Origin: Flavobacterium undicola
Lineage (GTDB): Bacteria; Bacteroidota; Bacteroidia; Flavobacteriales; Flavobacteriaceae
Length of the DNA: 64,000 nt
NCBI RefSeq assembly: GCF_009909155.2
Contig: NZ_JAAAPM020000012.1
Coordinates: 62,001 to 126,000, forward strand
Direction of reading: 5' to 3'
The notes under the pieces are model-generated. The model searched no databases, was not told the DNA's origin, and was given only the letters and a program-made list of their open reading frames with translations. This document shows, in pieces, positions 6,752-14,260 of the stretch. The position numbers were made by a program, and so were the translations under genes. How positions within the stretch are numbered: position 1 is the stretch's first letter; each line of letters starts with the position of its first letter.

Positions 6752-8170
6752 TTAAAACAACCACCATTCGGTTCTAACGCCAATGTAAGATCCCCAACGT
6801 TTTTGGTTGATTTGCAAAAAAGGAGAATAATTATGGTCTTTTGCGTAATCATTATATCGGGCTACAGTAGCTACCAATCGAATGTGAGGACGACTCCATG
6901 GATCTCTTTTTCCTAATGGAACAATTGTTGGAGCCAATGAGAATTTCCACATACTAGCCTCAGGATTGTCACCATCTTTTCGAACTGCATAATGCACTTC
7001 CTGAATTAGGTGAAACCAATTGGTCACATAGTAAAAGTTTCTTAAGCCAACAACAAAATCGGTTTTTCGATTATAGAGTTGGTTTCCATTGAAATATTCA
7101 TCGGTATTAGTACTTGATGATCCACCTTTACTTTTGGTAAAAACTCCATAACCGTTAACACTGAACTTGTTTGACAGATTCAGTAAAAAATGCTCCACCA
7201 TCGTAAACGAATAGGCATTAGTATATTTTCCTGCGTCATCAGGTGCTCCATAAGTAGCCCAGGTAAAGGTATTTCCGTTGTCACCACCATTAGCAATTCC
7301 AGAACCATAACGCGCTGAAATTTGGTTAAACGAACCTGGTTTCGCCGTTTTAAACGGACTATTGTATTTGATTCCGGCTACCCATCCGTTATCAGAAGGA
7401 AAGTTTTTTGAAGCTGCTGCCGAGTTTTTAGAAACATAATGGAATTCGCCTAAAAGTTTGATGGTGCTATTGTTTTGTAAATGAATACTATGTTCACCTA
7501 TCCAAACCATGCGTTGACGAATAGCCGGATTTGTTGCTCCTGCAACGGTAACTTGATAATTATATGGATACACTCCTGTAGAATCTGTAGAAGCAGGCAT
7601 CAACATGGTCAATTCGGTGTTTTTATATTTTACCCCAAATCCCTGTGCCGAATGATCATCAAAATAGAAATAATCACTAATGTGGATATCGTCATATCTG
7701 CGAAAACGAGAACCCACCCAGGCTGACCATTTACTACCCATAATATTGGTGGCTTCTACAAAAGCTTCCGGAAGAATGAAAGTCAATCCATTATTAGAAC
7801 GGCTACTCACATTCCCTACAAATTGACCATTAGCAGAATACATTCCTAAACGAACTTGAAAAGTTACATTAGTGCTGTCTTTTCCAATTCTTTTTGGCGT
7901 AAAATGAATTGCTGGTAATAAATCCAAATAATCATTTTGCTCCATACGACCTCCCAAAGAACCTTGTCCGGATAAATTCAACGGTTTCCACATATTTCCT
8001 TCTCCATTTGGCGAAAGCCCAACTCCTATTCTACCGGTTGTTCCCAGAGAAAAATTCGGATTTGTAATCACAACCTGGGCTTTTGTACTGATTGCGATAC
8101 AGCACAAAGCTAAAATCCAAAGAGCTTTTTTATTTCTGTAATGGGAACTGAATTTATAAATCATTTTCAT
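6752..8170 (-). CDS. LamB-like outer-membrane carbohydrate porin
   Basis: 472 residues with an N-terminal signal peptide (hydrophobic WILALCCIAI, cleavage after STKA, residue about 31) and a C-terminal aromatic end (WWLF) typical of outer-membrane beta barrels. The stretch WVGSRFRRYDDIHISDYFYF followed by GFGV resembles the conserved W-x-G-x-R-x-Y-x-R-x-D-[IV]-H-x-x-D-x-[FY] element of maltoporins. It should admit sugars through the outer membrane as the first gene of the four-gene operon. A full promoter lies 58-86 bases upstream. It is not a SusC/SusD system, which is notable for this phylum. Confidence 0.8.
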   Translation of the reverse strand: MKMIYKFSSHYRNKKALWILALCCIAISTKAQVVITNPNFSLGTTGRIGVGLSPNGEGNMWKPLNLSGQGSLGGRMEQNDYLDLLPAIHFTPKRIGKDSTNVTFQVRLGMYSANGQFVGNVSSRSNNGLTFILPEAFVEATNIMGSKWSAWVGSRFRRYDDIHISDYFYFDDHSAQGFGVKYKNTELTMLMPASTDSTGVYPYNYQVTVAGATNPAIRQRMVWIGEHSIHLQNNSTIKLLGEFHYVSKNSAAASKNFPSDNGWVAGIKYNSPFKTAKPGSFNQISARYGSGIANGGDNGNTFTWATYGAPDDAGKYTNAYSFTMVEHFLLNLSNKFSVNGYGVFTKSKGGSSSTNTDEYFNGNQLYNRKTDFVVGLRNFYYVTNWFHLIQEVHYAVRKDGDNPEASMWKFSLAPTIVPLGKRDPWSRPHIRLVATVARYNDYAKDHNYSPFLQINQKRWGSYIGVRTEWWLF

Positions 8171-8227
8171 TATTAGTGGTTACTTTAGCAGCTGTAATTA
8201 TTAAACGTCTTTTTGACTATTATTTTT

Positions 8228-8256
8228 CAAATGTATTATTTTATTTTAATATCCAA
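8228..8256 (-). promoter_or_regulatory. Promoter of the sugar operon
   Basis: On the minus strand TTG (8256-8254), an 18-base spacer and TACATTTG (8235-8228) match the Bacteroidota sigma-ABfr consensus TTG-N(17-23)-TAnnTTTG. The predicted start near 8221 leaves an untranslated leader of about 50 bases before the porin ATG at 8170. Confidence 0.75.
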
Positions 8257-8278
8257 TAAAAAAATAGCAATATTTTTT

Positions 8279-8321
8279 CACATTAAACAGTATTATCATA
8301 AATATATTACACATAAACAGT
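8279..8321. promoter_or_regulatory. Paired direct repeats, candidate operator of the divergent regulator
   Basis: CACATTAAACAGT (8279-8291) and CACATAAACAGT (8310-8321) lie 31 bases apart, about three helical turns, just upstream of the porin -33 element. They sit in the intergenic region shared with the NrtR/AraR-like gene. Same-face spacing suggests a dimeric or tetrameric regulator binding site. The rest of the 8171-8494 gap shows only AT-rich sequence. Confidence 0.4.
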
Positions 8322-8494
8322 GCTTTATCTTGTAATAAAGAGAATAATGATTAGTTAAATTATTAATAGTTATATGTACGTTTAATTAAATTTAACCAAG
8401 TGATTTTAGTAATGAGTTAGTTAGAATTAAATTGTTAAATTTGTGTTCCTACATCAAACTATTAAAACGGGTTGATGCAGTTAAAACTTTAAAT

Positions 8495-9229
8495 ATGAAA
8501 GCTGAAATAATCCCAAATATATCTGTAGACTGTGTCATTTTTGGATTTGACAATACGACAAAATCATTGAATGTATTATTAATCGAACGTGTTTTAAAAC
8601 TGGAAAATGCTGCCCCTCCTGTCGTTAATGATTATGTACTCAGAGGATTTCATACCTATGAAAACGAAACCATAGACGACACAGCTAACAGGCTTTTAAA
8701 AGAGTTAACGGGTTTGGATAATTGGTACAAAAAACAATTCAAGGTTTTTGGTGATCCCAATCGTTTGAAGAATGAAAAAGACATAATTTGGGCCGAAAGC
8801 GAACATTTCAGTGAAAGAACCATCACCATTGCCTATTATATTTTATTACCAACGGATGTAGTTCAAAGAGCAAACAAATACAATCCGCAATGGTTTCCAG
8901 TAAATCAGCTGCCTGAACTAGGTTTTGATCATAAAAAAATCATTGATGAAGCTTATGCCGATTTAAAAGAGGATGCCTTGTCTAAACCCATTGTTTTTGA
9001 GTTACTTGCCGATAAGTTTACTATTAAAGACTTACAAGATGCTTATGAAGCCATATTAGGAGTTGAAATTGACAACAGGAATTTTAGAAGAAAACTGATT
9101 ACCAAAAAATACATCATTGCTCTGGACGAAAAACAAGTGGGCGTTTCTAAAAAACCGTCCCAACTCTATATGTTTAGCAAAGATGTGTACCAAAAAATCT
9201 ATAAGGAGAGTTTTTTGATTAATATTTAA
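8495..9229 (+). CDS. NrtR/AraR-type transcription regulator (degenerate Nudix domain plus winged helix)
   Basis: 244 residues from ATG 8495. An in-frame TTG at 8432 overlaps a TAAATTTG -7 box (8436-8443), so it is unlikely as the start. Residues about 1-135 form a Nudix fold, but the catalytic box is degenerate (GFHTYENETIDDTANRLLKE lacks the REx2EExGU core), as in sensor-only Nudix regulators. Residues about 150-235 form the C-terminal winged helix typical of the NrtR family (LADKFTIKDLQDAYEAILG). In Bacteroidota such proteins control sugar operons, and the divergent porin-epimerase-kinase-symporter operon is the obvious target. The effector is probably a sugar or phosphorylated sugar. Confidence 0.8.
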   Translation: MKAEIIPNISVDCVIFGFDNTTKSLNVLLIERVLKLENAAPPVVNDYVLRGFHTYENETIDDTANRLLKELTGLDNWYKKQFKVFGDPNRLKNEKDIIWAESEHFSERTITIAYYILLPTDVVQRANKYNPQWFPVNQLPELGFDHKKIIDEAYADLKEDALSKPIVFELLADKFTIKDLQDAYEAILGVEIDNRNFRRKLITKKYIIALDEKQVGVSKKPSQLYMFSKDVYQKIYKESFLINI

Positions 9230-9232
9230 ATT

Positions 9233-9258
9233 TTCTTTTTTGCTTGATCAAAAAAGAA
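9233..9258 (+). terminator. Terminator after the Nudix-type regulator
   Basis: TTCTTTTTTG (9233-9242) and CAAAAAAGAA (9249-9258) form a 10-bp perfect stem with a 6-base loop, directly after the stop codon at 9229. Confidence 0.55.
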
Positions 9259-9275
9259 ACAAAAAAATCAAGTCT

Positions 9276-9390
9276 TGCGCTTCCTCGTCGGTCAAATTAG
9301 TTTTTGAATACTAAAAGAAAATAACTCGCTACGCTCAAACAGATTTTCTTTTTACGTATTCTTCAAACATTTGACGCTCGACTGCGAAAG
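9276..9390. repeat. Intergenic inverted-repeat element
   Basis: The left part (around 9276-9322) and right part (around 9342-9390) are imperfect inverted copies: GTCAAATTAGTTTTTGAATAC and AGAAAAT on the left mirror ATTTTCT, GTATTCTTCAAACATTTGAC on the right, with more GC-rich ends (CGCTTCCTCGTCGG / CGCTCGACTGCGAAAG). It has no ORF and looks like a non-coding mobile repeat or its remnant. Confidence 0.5.
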
Positions 9391-9494
9391 CTAAGGACAA
9401 TTGAAATCAGGAAATAACACTAATTTGATTTATAATTGATTACATTAAATGACTTGGCTATTTTTTAATTGAATTTCTATATAAAATAAGCTTT

Positions 9495-9938
9495 CTAAGC
9501 TTTTATTAGTTTTACAATTATACCAATTAAGAAAACGATTTGAGATAAAAGAATACCAAAAAAAGTAGCAACAGTAATGTAAGTAAAATATTTATCAATT
9601 TTTATTGCTCTTAATATTTCTTCAAAATTAGCAGAAGAATGAAATTTTTTTTGAAGTAATAACCAAATTAAAATCAAACCACCAATTGATAGAATGGTAT
9701 GGGAATAAATAATCCAGTTATTTAATTGGATATCATTCTTGATTAAGAAATAATAAACTACACCAAGAATCAAATAAAAAAATGATAATACTATTCCTAA
9801 GTGAGGATGTTTTATAACGTAATAAATGTCCCCAATATTGACATCCAATGTTTCTTTTGGTTTATAAAATGAAACAGCAAGAATCAACGGGATTATCAAA
9901 AAGAAAAACAGGTATGTTTTATTAAGTAGAATATTCAT
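9495..9938 (-). CDS. Small four-helix integral membrane protein
   Basis: 147 residues with four predicted transmembrane segments: residues about 8-25, 46-64, 76-95 and 122-143. Between helices 1 and 2 there is a short loop (DVNIGDIYYVIKHPHLG), and between helices 3 and 4 a positively charged loop (LQKKFHSSANFEEILRAIKIDK). I do not recognise the family. It stands alone between repeat-rich gaps, next to another small membrane ORF and an RDD protein. No signal peptide beyond the first helix and no catalytic motif. Confidence 0.6.
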   Translation of the reverse strand: MNILLNKTYLFFFLIIPLILAVSFYKPKETLDVNIGDIYYVIKHPHLGIVLSFFYLILGVVYYFLIKNDIQLNNWIIYSHTILSIGGLILIWLLLQKKFHSSANFEEILRAIKIDKYFTYITVATFFGILLSQIVFLIGIIVKLIKA

Positions 9939-10037
9939 ATTTAGTAGAAGTGATAAATTTACTAAAACAACTGTTTCACAAAAATTTGTTATTTAGACAA
10001 AGAAGAAATCTTAGTAAGTTTTTTTTAAAAAATTTGA

Positions 10038-10175
10038 TTAACTATTTTTCTTTAGAAATTTATAAAATACTTTGCCGAATTTTACTGCAAAATATATTAT
10101 TGCAATGAATAATACGAATATTATTATTTGCCAAACAAATAGTCCTAGACTGAAATCATTTAACGTTTTTTCCAT
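10038..10175 (-). CDS. 45-residue membrane protein
   Basis: ATG at 10175-10173, TAA at 10040-10038. The product MEKTLNDFSLGLFVWQIII continues into one long hydrophobic helix (about residues 13-32) and ends in a basic tail (KVFYKFLKKNS). A TATATTTG -7 box lies about 53 bases upstream on the same strand (10235-10228). The function is unknown. The remainder of the 9939-10422 gap holds only AT-rich sequence and the terminator at 10288. Confidence 0.5.
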   Translation of the reverse strand: MEKTLNDFSLGLFVWQIIIFVLFIAIIYFAVKFGKVFYKFLKKNS

Positions 10176-10227
10176 TTTAAATTTATTTGATTGGTAATTT
10201 ATAAATACAACCCTATTTCATCATTTC

Positions 10228-10235
10228 CAAATATA
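10228..10235 (-). promoter_or_regulatory. -7 box upstream of the 45-residue ORF
   Basis: Minus-strand TATATTTG. The surrounding 50 bases are nearly repeated at 11057-11105 upstream of the RDD gene, so the two small transcription units carry duplicated promoter regions. Confidence 0.4.
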
Positions 10236-10287
10236 ACAAGTTTACTTAAAGTAATCTATTTCTTATTACTAAAAATAATCACATAAA

Positions 10288-10316
10288 AAAACCGATACAG
10301 CGTTTGTATCGGTTTT
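10288..10316. terminator. Terminator hairpin, copy 1
   Basis: AAAACCGATACA (10288-10299) and TGTATCGGTTTT (10305-10316) form a 12-bp perfect stem with a 5-base loop, followed on the minus strand by a T run. It would end leftward transcription from the RDD gene. A near copy lies at 11357-11385. Confidence 0.7.
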
Positions 10317-10422
10317 CTGTCTTCTAGAAATAGAATAAAATAGTTTTAGTTTTCGATTGAGTTATCATTTTTTTCTGAATACATCACCTCGTTTATTTTG
10401 TTGATATAAACATTTCTAACAA

Positions 10423-10980
10423 TCACTGTACCAGCAATAAATCATGTGCAGCTCTTTTTCTTTTATTAGTCAGTAAAACTATAAATTCGCCATAAATCCA
10501 AATATTAGCTGCCCATGTATACATCATAAAAGAAGTTTTAGCAAGAGACATTAAATACTCTGTTCTTTTAAGCCAACTCAAACTATTGAATACTGTTTCA
10601 TCTGCTTTCAATAAGCAGATAATCATTATTATAACGCTGAAAACAGTTAGTGCTAATAAAACTGAATGCCTCAAAATGGCTTCTTTCCAACCAATTGGCT
10701 TTCCATCCATTTTTATAATTTTTATACCTGCAATTAATTTTCCAGGAGTTCCTCCATATTTCTTTGGAAGATAAATATTATACCAAATTCCAAATAATAA
10801 ATTTGGGATTATTGTATAAAAATACATGTTTACTGAAAGTCCATTTAGATATAAAACTATAAAAAGTAGTGGCAACATAATTATTGCATCTAATAGCATA
10901 GAAGCAAATCTTACTAAAAATCCAGCATAAATGTTATTATCAATTCCCGGAATTGTAATAGGTATTTGTGTTTCGTTCAT
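10423..10980 (-). CDS. RDD-family membrane protein
   Basis: 185 residues. The RDD signature is seen as GFLVRFASMLLDAIIM (residues about 20-35: Arg24, Asp31) and the C-terminal TNKRKRAAHDLL, which matches the usual R-x-A-x-H-D-L end. Three to four transmembrane segments lie at about 27-50, 54-70, 105-125 and 147-172, and GGTPGKLIAGIKI is the conserved G-T-x-G-K-x-x-x-G motif. RDD proteins are integral membrane proteins, some implicated in ion exchange or osmotic stress; the role here is unknown. The gene stands alone, with a terminator downstream at 10288 and a TATATTTG box upstream at 11057-11064. Confidence 0.8.
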   Translation of the reverse strand: MNETQIPITIPGIDNNIYAGFLVRFASMLLDAIIMLPLLFIVLYLNGLSVNMYFYTIIPNLLFGIWYNIYLPKKYGGTPGKLIAGIKIIKMDGKPIGWKEAILRHSVLLALTVFSVIIMIICLLKADETVFNSLSWLKRTEYLMSLAKTSFMMYTWAANIWIYGEFIVLLTNKRKRAAHDLLLVQ

Positions 10981-11056
10981 TTTGTTTAATTTTTGTTTAT
11001 AGCTGAAGTTTGATTTTAAATCCTTCAGTTTTGGTTAAAAAGTCAGTTATTCTTTT

Positions 11057-11064
11057 CAAATATA
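11057..11064 (-). promoter_or_regulatory. -7 box of the RDD gene
   Basis: Minus-strand TATATTTG 77 bases upstream of the RDD ATG. The flanking sequence (TCAAATATAACAA then AAGTAAT-TATTTCTTATTA) repeats that at 10228-10270. Confidence 0.45.
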
Positions 11065-11158
11065 ACAATTTCATCCAAAGTAATATATTTCTTATTATAA
11101 AAAAAACTAACCGTAAAACATAAATAAATTTTGAACTTAATTTATTAATGTATAATTA

Positions 11159-11310
11159 CAGTTCGCTCCGCTGGAGCTTATTTTTGGAAATCCCCTTTTC
11201 CTACAAACAGTCTGTCCCGATGGGACTACAATAGCTCCGTTAGAAGCGAAATGTTTGTAGAAAACAATTATTATTAGCTGAATAAAGCTCCAGCGGAGCG
11301 AGCTACTGTA
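11159..11310. repeat. Cloverleaf-like nested palindrome element
   Basis: Outer arms CGCTCCGCTGGAGCTT (11164-11179) and AAGCTCCAGCGGAGCG (11285-11300) are a 16-bp perfect inverted repeat. Inside are CTACAAACA (11201-11209) with TGTTTGTAG (11252-11260), and a GTCCC-GAT-GGGAC hairpin (11214-11226). It is more GC-rich than its surroundings and has no ORF. The architecture resembles non-coding repeats scattered in flavobacterial genomes. The rest of the 10981-11404 gap holds a promoter box and a terminator. Confidence 0.6.
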
Positions 11311-11356
11311 CGTTATTTATAAAATTTGGATCTAATGTTATAAAAAATGACATAAA

Positions 11357-11385
11357 AAAACCGATACAATAGCTGCATCGGTTTT
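11357..11385 (-). terminator. Terminator hairpin, copy 2 (after ndh)
   Basis: AAAACCGATACA and TGCATCGGTTTT form a stem with one mismatch, 20 bases downstream of the NDH-2 stop on the minus strand. The sequence, including the preceding ACATAAAAAAACCGATAC, nearly duplicates the hairpin at 10288. Confidence 0.6.
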
Positions 11386-11404
11386 CTATATTATTGAAAG
11401 AAAG

Positions 11405-12673
11405 TTAAATTTCTTTTACTTTTTTATCGGGTCTGATAATCATTCGTAACGAATTGTCTTTAGAGAAATAAGCTATCATCCAGTTGTAGAATGTTTTTAT
11501 TTTGTTTCTATACGTAATCAACGAAATCAAGTGAATGAACAACCAAATAACCCAGGCAAAGAATCCTTTGAAGTGCATTTTTGGTTTTGGTAAATCAACT
11601 ACGGCTTTGTTTTTTCCAATGATTGCCATTGAACCTTTATCAACATATTTAAAAGGAACTAAGGCTTTTTGTTGAATACCATTTTTGAAGTTTTTAGCCA
11701 AATTAATCCCTTGTTGAATAGCAACTTGTGCTACTTGAGGATGTCCATGAGGGAAACTTTCATCATTAAATTGGATACAAGTATCACCAATGGCGTAAAT
11801 ATTATCTGTTCCGTTAATTTTATTAAAAGCATCCGTCGTTAAACGTTTTCCACGTCCGTAACTTTCAGTAGGAAGTCCTTTGAATTCGCGAGCTGTAACT
11901 CCAGCTGCCCAAATTAAGTTTTTAGTTTGAATGGTATCTCCGTTAGCAAAATGTACCGTATCATCAACATAATCCACTACGTTATTGTTCAATTTTACAA
12001 CAACACCTAAGTCGGTAATGGCTTTTAGAGTATCTTCTTGAGATTCTTTACTCATTGGAGTTAACAAAGCAGGCGCACCATCTACTAAATAGATATTACT
12101 TGCTGTTGTTTCTAATTCAGGGTATTCTTTTAAAAGGATATTTTTACGCATTTCGGCAAACATTCCTGAAATCTCCACTCCTGTAGGTCCTCCTCCGGCA
12201 ACTACAATAGTTAATAGTTTTCTACGCTTACGAATGTCTTTAGTAATAGCTGCTTTTTCTAAGTTTTTAAGCAAAGTATTACGCATTACAATGGCATCGT
12301 TCAAGGTTTTCATTGGAATGGCGTTCTTTTTAACGTTTTCCATACCAAAATAACTCGTCTCCGCTCCAGTTGCAAAAACAAGTTTATCGTATTGTAATTC
12401 GCCATTACTAAGAATTACTTTGTTCTCAGTAGGAACTACTTCTACTAATTCTCCCAAACGAAATTGCAGATTCTTTTTTCCTGCGAAAAATTTTCTAAAA
12501 GGATAACTAATACTTGATGGCTCTAAATAAGCCGTCGCTACTTGATAAATAAGTGGTGGAAAAAAATTATAATTGTTTTTATCAACCAGAGTCACGTGTA
12601 CTCCGTCTTGATTTAATAATTCTTTTGCCAGATTCATTCCTGCAAAACCGCCTCCGATTATTACGATTTCCAT
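11405..12673 (-). CDS. ndh: Type II NADH dehydrogenase (NDH-2)
   Basis: 422 residues. Two dinucleotide-binding folds are visible: the N-terminal GGGFAGMNLAKELL (residues about 6-19, FAD) and GGGPTGVEISGM (about 165-176, NADH), plus the FAD-contacting AIGDT near residue 300. The C-terminal part has an amphipathic/hydrophobic segment (FKGFFAWVIWLFIHLISLITY, split over residues about 370-392) for membrane attachment. It oxidises NADH and reduces quinone without pumping protons. The gene is monocistronic, with a terminator downstream. Length and motif order are normal for the family. Confidence 0.9.
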   Translation of the reverse strand: MEIVIIGGGFAGMNLAKELLNQDGVHVTLVDKNNYNFFPPLIYQVATAYLEPSSISYPFRKFFAGKKNLQFRLGELVEVVPTENKVILSNGELQYDKLVFATGAETSYFGMENVKKNAIPMKTLNDAIVMRNTLLKNLEKAAITKDIRKRRKLLTIVVAGGGPTGVEISGMFAEMRKNILLKEYPELETTASNIYLVDGAPALLTPMSKESQEDTLKAITDLGVVVKLNNNVVDYVDDTVHFANGDTIQTKNLIWAAGVTAREFKGLPTESYGRGKRLTTDAFNKINGTDNIYAIGDTCIQFNDESFPHGHPQVAQVAIQQGINLAKNFKNGIQQKALVPFKYVDKGSMAIIGKNKAVVDLPKPKMHFKGFFAWVIWLFIHLISLITYRNKIKTFYNWMIAYFSKDNSLRMIIRPDKKVKEI

Positions 12674-12695
12674 ATTTTACAATTTTAAAAATAAC

Positions 12696-12719
12696 CTCTT
12701 TTGTTAGTCACCAAAAGAG
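12696..12719 (-). terminator. Terminator after the DEAD-box gene
   Basis: CTCTTTTG (12696-12703) and CAAAAGAG (12712-12719) form an 8-bp stem in the short gap before the ndh start; on the minus strand it is followed by a T-rich stretch. Confidence 0.45.
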
Positions 12720-12732
12720 ATTTTTAGTGTTT

Positions 12733-14073
12733 TTATTTTTTTTGTTTTAGTTTTTTAACTGGTTTTTCTACAACTTGGTTTTTATTTTGTAATAAATGGT
12801 TGGCTAGTATTTTTTCAATTAATTCATCCTTGGTTAAATGATGAAAAATAGTTTTTATCTTCGTTTTTAACTCGGCATCCACTTCGTGATTGGGTTTCGT
12901 TTTAAAAATTTGTTTCGCCCAAAGCAAAGTATTGTTGTCTTCAATACTGGTAGCAGAAGGTTTTGAAAATGGTTTGAATTGGATACCTAATTCCTTTTCA
13001 AAATCAGCAATTTCTATTTCTTCTTCGGCTTGTAAAACGGTTAATGATAATCCGTTTGCCCCTGCTCTAGCGGTTCTACCACTTCTATGAACGTAATTTT
13101 CGTAAGTATCCGGCAAATGATAATTGACTACATAAGCAATTTCTTTTACGTCAATTCCTCTGGCAGCCAAATCAGTAGCTACTAATATATTGATGTGTCC
13201 TTCACGAAATTGTTCCATAATTCGGTCACGAATTCCCTGAGACAAACTTCCGTGCAAAGCTCCTGACGAAAAACGATTGATGGCTAAATTTTTAGCTAAT
13301 TTATTTACGGCTGCTTTTGTTTTGCAAAAAATAATTCCGCGTTGTCCTTCTCTGGAATTCAAAAAGTGCATTAAAACATCTAATTTTTCAATAGGATCTA
13401 CAACAATGTATTGATGATCAATGCTTTGATTTCCAGAAGTTTCCATATTGGCACTTATTTGCACTACATTTTTATGCAAATAGTTCTGAATCAATTGCTT
13501 TATCGTTCCAGGCATAGTAGCCGAAAACAAAAAAGTACGGTGATTTTTAGGCAATTCGGTAACAATTTCATCTAAGCTTTCTTTTAGAATGCTCACCATT
13601 TCATCGGCTTCATCAAGAACCAAAAATGAAGTTTCTTTTAGACTGATGGCTTTTCGTTGCAACAAATCAATCAAACGTCCCGGAGTTGCCACCACAATAT
13701 GAGTGGGATTGCTTAAGCGTTCAATTTGTGGTTTTATTGGAATTCCACCGCAAACAGCAGCAATGGAAACTGCCGGTAGATTTTGAGCAAAAGCTTCTAT
13801 GTTTTTAAAAACCTGTTGTCCTAATTCTCTGGTTGGAACTAATATTACGGCTTGTACATTTGGTTTTGAGCTATCAATTAATTGTAAAATTGGTAAACCA
13901 AAAGCGGCTGTTTTTCCCGTACCTGTTTTTGCTAATCCTACCAAATCGGTTTGATTTGCTAAAAGTAACGGGATCACTTGTTCTTGAATAGCTGTAGGCT
14001 CAACAAGATTCAATTGAGTTAAGGTTTGTACTAAAGCTGTCGAAATTCCTAAATCTGAGAATTGTTTGGACAT
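12733..14073 (-). CDS. DEAD-box ATP-dependent RNA helicase
   Basis: 446 residues with the full motif set in order: Q motif (FSDLGISTALVQTLTQLN...QEQVIP), Walker A AKTGTGKT (about 48-55), PTRELGQQ, GG, TPGR, DEAD (about 154-157), SAT, then in domain 2 IIFCKTK, ATDLAARGIDV and HRSGRTARAG. It unwinds RNA duplexes in ribosome assembly, mRNA decay or cold adaptation. The C-terminal extension is short and lysine-rich (VEKPVKKLKQKK), resembling RhlE-type proteins. It is the first gene upstream of ndh on the same strand, separated by a terminator. The exact RNA target cannot be read from sequence. Confidence 0.9.
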   Translation of the reverse strand: MSKQFSDLGISTALVQTLTQLNLVEPTAIQEQVIPLLLANQTDLVGLAKTGTGKTAAFGLPILQLIDSSKPNVQAVILVPTRELGQQVFKNIEAFAQNLPAVSIAAVCGGIPIKPQIERLSNPTHIVVATPGRLIDLLQRKAISLKETSFLVLDEADEMVSILKESLDEIVTELPKNHRTFLFSATMPGTIKQLIQNYLHKNVVQISANMETSGNQSIDHQYIVVDPIEKLDVLMHFLNSREGQRGIIFCKTKAAVNKLAKNLAINRFSSGALHGSLSQGIRDRIMEQFREGHINILVATDLAARGIDVKEIAYVVNYHLPDTYENYVHRSGRTARAGANGLSLTVLQAEEEIEIADFEKELGIQFKPFSKPSATSIEDNNTLLWAKQIFKTKPNHEVDAELKTKIKTIFHHLTKDELIEKILANHLLQNKNQVVEKPVKKLKQKK

Positions 14074-14110
14074 TATTTTGTTTTATTATTTGTATGAAAA
14101 ACAGTTTTCC

Positions 14111-14255
14111 TAGCCCCGACCTGTCTGCCGACAGGCAGATAGTAGTGAAAATCTTTTTTTGAGGTTTTTTACCAAAAAAAAGATTACTTCACGTTACATT
14201 TATTTCAATCGGAGTTCAGTGAACTTCGTTTGTAACGAATAACGGGATTAGCTCC
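14111..14255. repeat. Structured intergenic element TAGCCCCGA...GGGATTAGCTCC
   Basis: Contains CCTGTCTGCCGACAGGCAG (about 14120-14138), able to form two alternative hairpins. It also contains a long stem (GTGAA..ATCTTTTTTT at about 14146-14160 with AAAAAAAGATT..TTCAC at about 14174-14192), and ends in AACGGGATTAGCTCC. The TAGCCCCGA start and GGGATTAGCTCC end are, to my knowledge, recurrent in flavobacterial intergenic elements. It may also end transcription of the helicase gene whose stop is at 14261. Confidence 0.5.
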
Positions 14256-14260
14256 TTATT

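Noticed and set aside
8432..8494. TTG start extending the Nudix-type regulator by 21 residues
   Set aside because: The TTG overlaps a TAAATTTG -7 box, and the extra residues do not belong to the Nudix fold; ATG 8495 fits better.
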